This document shows, one piece after another, positions 61,100-64,000 of a DNA stretch of 64,000 nucleotides. Each line of letters starts with the position of its first letter. Within the stretch, counting starts at the first letter, position 1. This DNA is from Citrobacter tructae (GTDB taxonomy: Bacteria > Pseudomonadota > Gammaproteobacteria > Enterobacterales > Enterobacteriaceae). The position numbers were made by a program, and so were the translations under genes. The notes beneath the pieces were generated by a model that saw only the letters and a list, made by a program, of their open reading frames with translations, ran no database searches and had not been told where the DNA came from. Location of the stretch: contig NZ_CP038469.1 in NCBI RefSeq assembly GCF_004684345.1, forward strand, positions 682,001 through 746,000, written 5' to 3'.

Positions 61100-62581
61100 A
61101 TGGAACAGATACCTGAAAATAAAAACGATAATTTTCAAAAAGATGGCAAAGAACAGTTCAACCGATCGATCGGACTTATCTCTAACTTCGCGCTGGGTTT
61201 TACCTACCTGTCGCCGCTAACCGCCGTATATTCGCTGTTTGCGCTAGCTGTGACGCTGGCAGGGCCGCCAGCGGTGTGGTGGATATTAATCGTCGCGTGC
61301 GGGCAGCTTCTGGTGGCGCTGGTGTTTGGTGAAGTGGCTTCTCAGTATCCGATTACCGGGGGGCTTTATCCCTGGGCCAGACGGTTGTGGGGGAAAAAAT
61401 ATGCGTGGATCGCCGCCTGGATTTACCTGTGGGCGCTGGTGGTGACCATCACCTCGATCGCGGAATACACCTCAACTTTCGTCGAGTCGCTGTTCCATTA
61501 TGGTCAGACGCCCGCCACCATGCTGCTAACGTCCGTGGTGCTGCTGCTTTTGATGATGGCGGTGAATATGTCCGGGACGAAGAATCTTGCCAGAGTCGCC
61601 AAAATTGGTTTCTGGTGTGAGATTGTCAGCGTGATTGCGCTGGGGATTTATCTGCTGATTTTCCACCGTTCGCAGCCATTCTCGGTAATTTTTGATTCAA
61701 TGGGCGTGCTGGCCCAGGACGGAAGCTACTCCACCGCCTTTATGTCCGCCGCGCTGATGGGCTTATTTATGTTCTTTGGTTTTGAAGCCTGCGGTAACGT
61801 TGCGGAAGAGGTGAAGAATCCGAGTAAAAAAATCCCGGTCGCGATGATCCTGAGCATTGTGTTCGGTGCTATTTCGGCCATCATTTCGGTGATGGGATAT
61901 CTGCTGGCTTCGCCGAATCTGGTCAGTATTGTGAACGGTAAAACGGCCGATCCGATCCCGGCTATTCTCAACGAGGCTCTGGGGGAAACCGGTGCGACTG
62001 TCTTTATCATCGTCGCGATTATCGCCATGCTGTCCTGTATCCTGTCTCTTCAGGCTGCGCTGAGCCGCCTGATCTTCTCCTTCTCCCGAGACAGAATGCT
62101 GCCGGGAAGCGAGTGGATGTCCAAAATCTCTAAAAATGGCGTTCCGGATAATGCCATGGTGGTCAGTTGCTTACTGCCGGTGATCATTTGTGTCTGGGTC
62201 TATTTCCAGCCCGACAATCTGTCGCGCATTACCGCGTTTGCCGTTATCGGTATCTACATCTCGTTCCAGATGGTGGTGCTTGCTGCGCTGCGCCAGCGTC
62301 TGAAAGGCTGGAAACCGGCAGGTGAGTGGACCATTGGCGGCTGGGGGACAATCGTCAACGTGCTGGCGTTAGCCTATGGGCTGTGCGGGATTTGGCTGCT
62401 GGCCCAGCCCGCCGACAGCAGTGATTTCATCGACCGCTGGACGGTGCTGTTTGGCCTGGCGATTGTCGTGGGATCGGGGCTTATCTACATGTTCCTGACG
62501 CGTCCGTTTGGTCGCTCTGCGGCACCGGAGAATGATGCTATAGCCTACGCAAACAAGCTGAATATGGGGCAGGATAATTAA
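61100..62581 (+). CDS. APC-family amino-acid permease
   Basis: A 493-residue membrane protein with twelve or more hydrophobic segments. The family core is NRSIGLISNFALGFTYLSPLTAVYS near the N-terminus (helix 1), GEVASQYPITGGLYPWARRLWG (helix 2-3 with the conserved tyrosine-pro-trp), and FFGFEACGNVAEEVKNPSKKIPVAM in the centre, typical of the amino-acid/choline branch. The start follows AGAGAAAGAGAT. A hairpin at its end overlaps the stop of the converging Cache gene. An amino-acid permease lies near pykF in the Salmonella SPI-2 border; orthology is not shown here. Confidence 0.88.
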   Translation: MEQIPENKNDNFQKDGKEQFNRSIGLISNFALGFTYLSPLTAVYSLFALAVTLAGPPAVWWILIVACGQLLVALVFGEVASQYPITGGLYPWARRLWGKKYAWIAAWIYLWALVVTITSIAEYTSTFVESLFHYGQTPATMLLTSVVLLLLMMAVNMSGTKNLARVAKIGFWCEIVSVIALGIYLLIFHRSQPFSVIFDSMGVLAQDGSYSTAFMSAALMGLFMFFGFEACGNVAEEVKNPSKKIPVAMILSIVFGAISAIISVMGYLLASPNLVSIVNGKTADPIPAILNEALGETGATVFIIVAIIAMLSCILSLQAALSRLIFSFSRDRMLPGSEWMSKISKNGVPDNAMVVSCLLPVIICVWVYFQPDNLSRITAFAVIGIYISFQMVVLAALRQRLKGWKPAGEWTIGGWGTIVNVLALAYGLCGIWLLAQPADSSDFIDRWTVLFGLAIVVGSGLIYMFLTRPFGRSAAPENDAIAYANKLNMGQDN

Positions 62582-62584
62582 AAC

Positions 62585-62602
62585 AAGGGCCTTCGGGCCC
62601 TT
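62585..62602. terminator. Hairpin between the APC permease and the Cache gene
   Basis: AAGGGCC-TTCG-GGCCCTT is a perfect 7-bp stem with a stable UUCG tetraloop. It starts three bases after the permease stop and reaches the stop of the converging gene. There is no long T-run. Confidence 0.75.
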
Positions 62603-63299
62603 AGCTTTGATAGTGGTAGAGGATAAAGTAGTCGCTCTGATACACAATGCGGGTATTCGCGGGCGACAGTAATTCCCCCACTCGATAGCGCGGCCAACTG
62701 GAGAAGATAATCCGGTTTTCCAGATTAGTCAGAATGACATAATCAGGCTGGGGGCAGGAGAGCAGCTCTGACTCTATCTGGCTAACCAACAGGTCGACGG
62801 CAGCGACGCCAAGGAACTGCCCGTTGTAGTAAACGGGGACCGCCGAGGTCAGGGTGTACGAAATGTTGCAGATATAGTCGACATACGGTCCGTGAATATA
62901 GGCTTCGCCTGCGGGCGGTGAATGTTTAAACCATTCGAAGGTTCTGAAATCCAACCGCTGCTGGGTGGCCTGATCTAAATCCAGATGTGCCTGACTCAGT
63001 CCGTTATCTTTCTTATACCACCACTCCAGAAGCCAATACTCTTTACTGGTCGGCGTATTCTCAATATGGCTGGCGAATCCGGCTCCCGAGCAATAATGAT
63101 TGTGATTCAGCGTGTGCTTGATGTGCTGCTGAACGGTAGATCTCACAGATGGATCGAGGACGACCTCTGCTGAAGCTTTTTGCACCCAGGCAATTGCCTC
63201 GTGGATGCTCCTCGCCAGCGCAACGGTAGACTCTACGGTAGAGACAGTAATATCATCAATTTTACGGATTAATGCGCTTAGGGATGTCGAAGAGCTCAT
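62601..63299 (-). CDS. Stand-alone Cache/PDC sensor-domain protein
   Basis: A 232-residue protein with no signal peptide, membrane segment or output domain. A helical start (TVESTVALARSIHEAIAWVQKA) is followed by a PDC/Cache-like fold: CSGAGFASHI, EYWLLEWWYKK, FEWFKHSPPAGEAYIHGPYVDYI, and AVPVYYNGQFLGVAAVDLLVSQIE, then VILTNLENRIIFSS. The pocket motifs (WWY, YVD, GVAAVD) resemble amino-acid or amine-binding dCache domains. It follows the GntR gene by 25 bases, so it is probably co-transcribed and may sense the permease substrate inside the cell. I know no experimental work on this gene. Confidence 0.8.
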   Translation of the reverse strand: MSSSTSLSALIRKIDDITVSTVESTVALARSIHEAIAWVQKASAEVVLDPSVRSTVQQHIKHTLNHNHYCSGAGFASHIENTPTSKEYWLLEWWYKKDNGLSQAHLDLDQATQQRLDFRTFEWFKHSPPAGEAYIHGPYVDYICNISYTLTSAVPVYYNGQFLGVAAVDLLVSQIESELLSCPQPDYVILTNLENRIIFSSWPRYRVGELLSPANTRIVYQSDYFILYHYQS

Positions 63300-63324
63300 G
63301 GGTCTGTCCTACCTTCACTGATTG

Positions 63325-64000
63325 TCAGTTCGAGTTATATTTCAGCTTTTTTTCAATAAGATAATAGGTAAACGTGTCGATAATCTGGGTGGCAAACTGC
63401 ACCGATTCTGCCTCATTATGCGCGGCCAGCGCGTCGGCTAACGCAGAATAGAGCGCGATAATCTCGGCATGAATATTGCCCGAGCGATAGAGGATAGCCA
63501 CCAGCGAGGCCCATTCCGCCTGCACTTGTAGCTCCTGGTTTGCCAGCCGTGCCGAATGCGAACTGGCAGCAATTGCCAGCAGGCAACGCATATCGGCCTG
63601 GGTCATTAACTCTGGCGAATCAGCCTTTCTCAGCACCTCAACAAACTCGCGAAATTTGGCGATATCCGCGTTGGTCATACGACGAGAAGCCAGCCTGGCG
63701 CTATGGCTGATAATGGCGCAGTGCATTTCGCCTAAGTCGGAGAGGTAATCTGTACCGATTGATTTAAACGGGTGCAGGGCGCTATTTTTGCCATCAATGT
63801 TTTCGCAAACAAAGCTCCCGCCATTTCGACCTCGAACCGTATGGATAAGATTATTAGCCCGAAGCGTGTTGAGTGCTTCTCTGATTGTGATATGTGAGAC
63901 ACCCATCATCTTTGCGAGGTCGGTTTCGTTAGGCAGTTGCTCTTTTGGCTCGAGCAATCCCGTAATGATGGCGTTTGAAAGGCGCTGCACAATCTGGTCA
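63325..64000 (-). CDS. GntR-family (FadR/FCD) transcriptional regulator, N-terminus cut by window edge
   Basis: The last 225 codons of a regulator whose start lies beyond 64000: the frame stays open to the edge, reading DQIVQRLSNAIITGLLEPKEQLP, so the GTG at 63990 is not the true start. The winged helix is NETDLAKMMGVSHITIREALNTLRANNLIHTVRGRNGG. The C-terminal all-helical FCD domain has LGEMHCAIISHSARLASRRM and HSARLANQELQVQAEW, with Asp/His positions of the metal-binding type only partly clear. It heads the Cache gene operon and probably controls the permease. Confidence 0.85.
   Translation of the reverse strand, partial: DQIVQRLSNAIITGLLEPKEQLPNETDLAKMMGVSHITIREALNTLRANNLIHTVRGRNGGSFVCENIDGKNSALHPFKSIGTDYLSDLGEMHCAIISHSARLASRRMTNADIAKFREFVEVLRKADSPELMTQADMRCLLAIAASSHSARLANQELQVQAEWASLVAILYRSGNIHAEIIALYSALADALAAHNEAESVQFATQIIDTFTYYLIEKKLKYNSN

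Overview
The window is chromosomal DNA of an enteric bacterium (Enterobacteriaceae), most likely a Citrobacter. Most proteins are near-identical in sequence and length to E. coli K-12 proteins, and the gene order (hemP/ydiE, aroH, ppsR, ppsA, fadK, ydiTSRQP, ydiOF, aroD, ydiBNMLK, ydiJ, menI, ydiH, suf, ldtE, lpp, pykF, fumD, ydhYVWXUT) is the E. coli ydi-suf-ydh arc. Added blocks separate it from E. coli: a full haem uptake locus at the ydiE site, a tetrathionate reductase locus (ttr) between pykF and fumD, two ABC importers, and a permease/Cache/GntR group. The genus is inferred from gene content, not proven.

Layout. 1-4341: haem uptake operon hemP-R-S-T-U on the minus strand behind a Fur box; hemU is cut by the window edge. 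4467-9181: aroH with a TrpR operator, then ppsR and ppsA divergent around a Cra site. 9219-18507: the fadK/ydiTSRQ/ydiP/ydiO/ydiF cluster (acyl-CoA synthetase, FixABCX-like electron transfer proteins, acyl-CoA dehydrogenase, CoA transferase, AraC regulator). 18663-23033: aroD, ydiB and the tandem MFS transporters ydiN and ydiM. 23179-25062: ydiL, the RprA small RNA and ydiK. 25240-29153: a palindromic repeat, ydiJ, menI and ydiH. 29222-31072: a metallo-beta-lactamase-fold protein without its usual metal ligands, divergent from a LysR regulator; this pair splits ydiH from suf. 31150-37085: a probable RydB small RNA and sufABCDSE behind a Fur box. 37209-40251: ldtE, lpp and pykF. 40819-43336: a MetNIQ-type importer. 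43382-50717: ttrA-C-B divergent from ttrS-R. 50811-57380: fumD, then the FNR-type ydhYVWXUT operon of unknown substrate. 57390-60495: a polar amino-acid ABC importer. 60702-64000: a 46-residue protein, an APC permease, a stand-alone Cache-domain protein and a partial GntR/FCD regulator.

Themes. Much of the window serves anaerobic or iron-limited life: Fur boxes in front of hem and suf, an FNR box in front of ydhY and a near match in front of ttr, and three redox systems built from ferredoxin-like, flavin or molybdenum/tungsten proteins (ydiQRST, ttr, ydh). Central carbon control is also present: ppsA/ppsR against pykF, each with a Cra-like site. No tRNA, rRNA, CRISPR array, insertion sequence or prophage was seen.

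The least understood parts are the ydh operon, whose last gene ydhT carries sixteen in-register nine-residue repeats; the Cache/GntR/APC group at the right edge; the MBL-fold/LysR pair; and several strong palindromes in front of ttr and the polar amino-acid importer.
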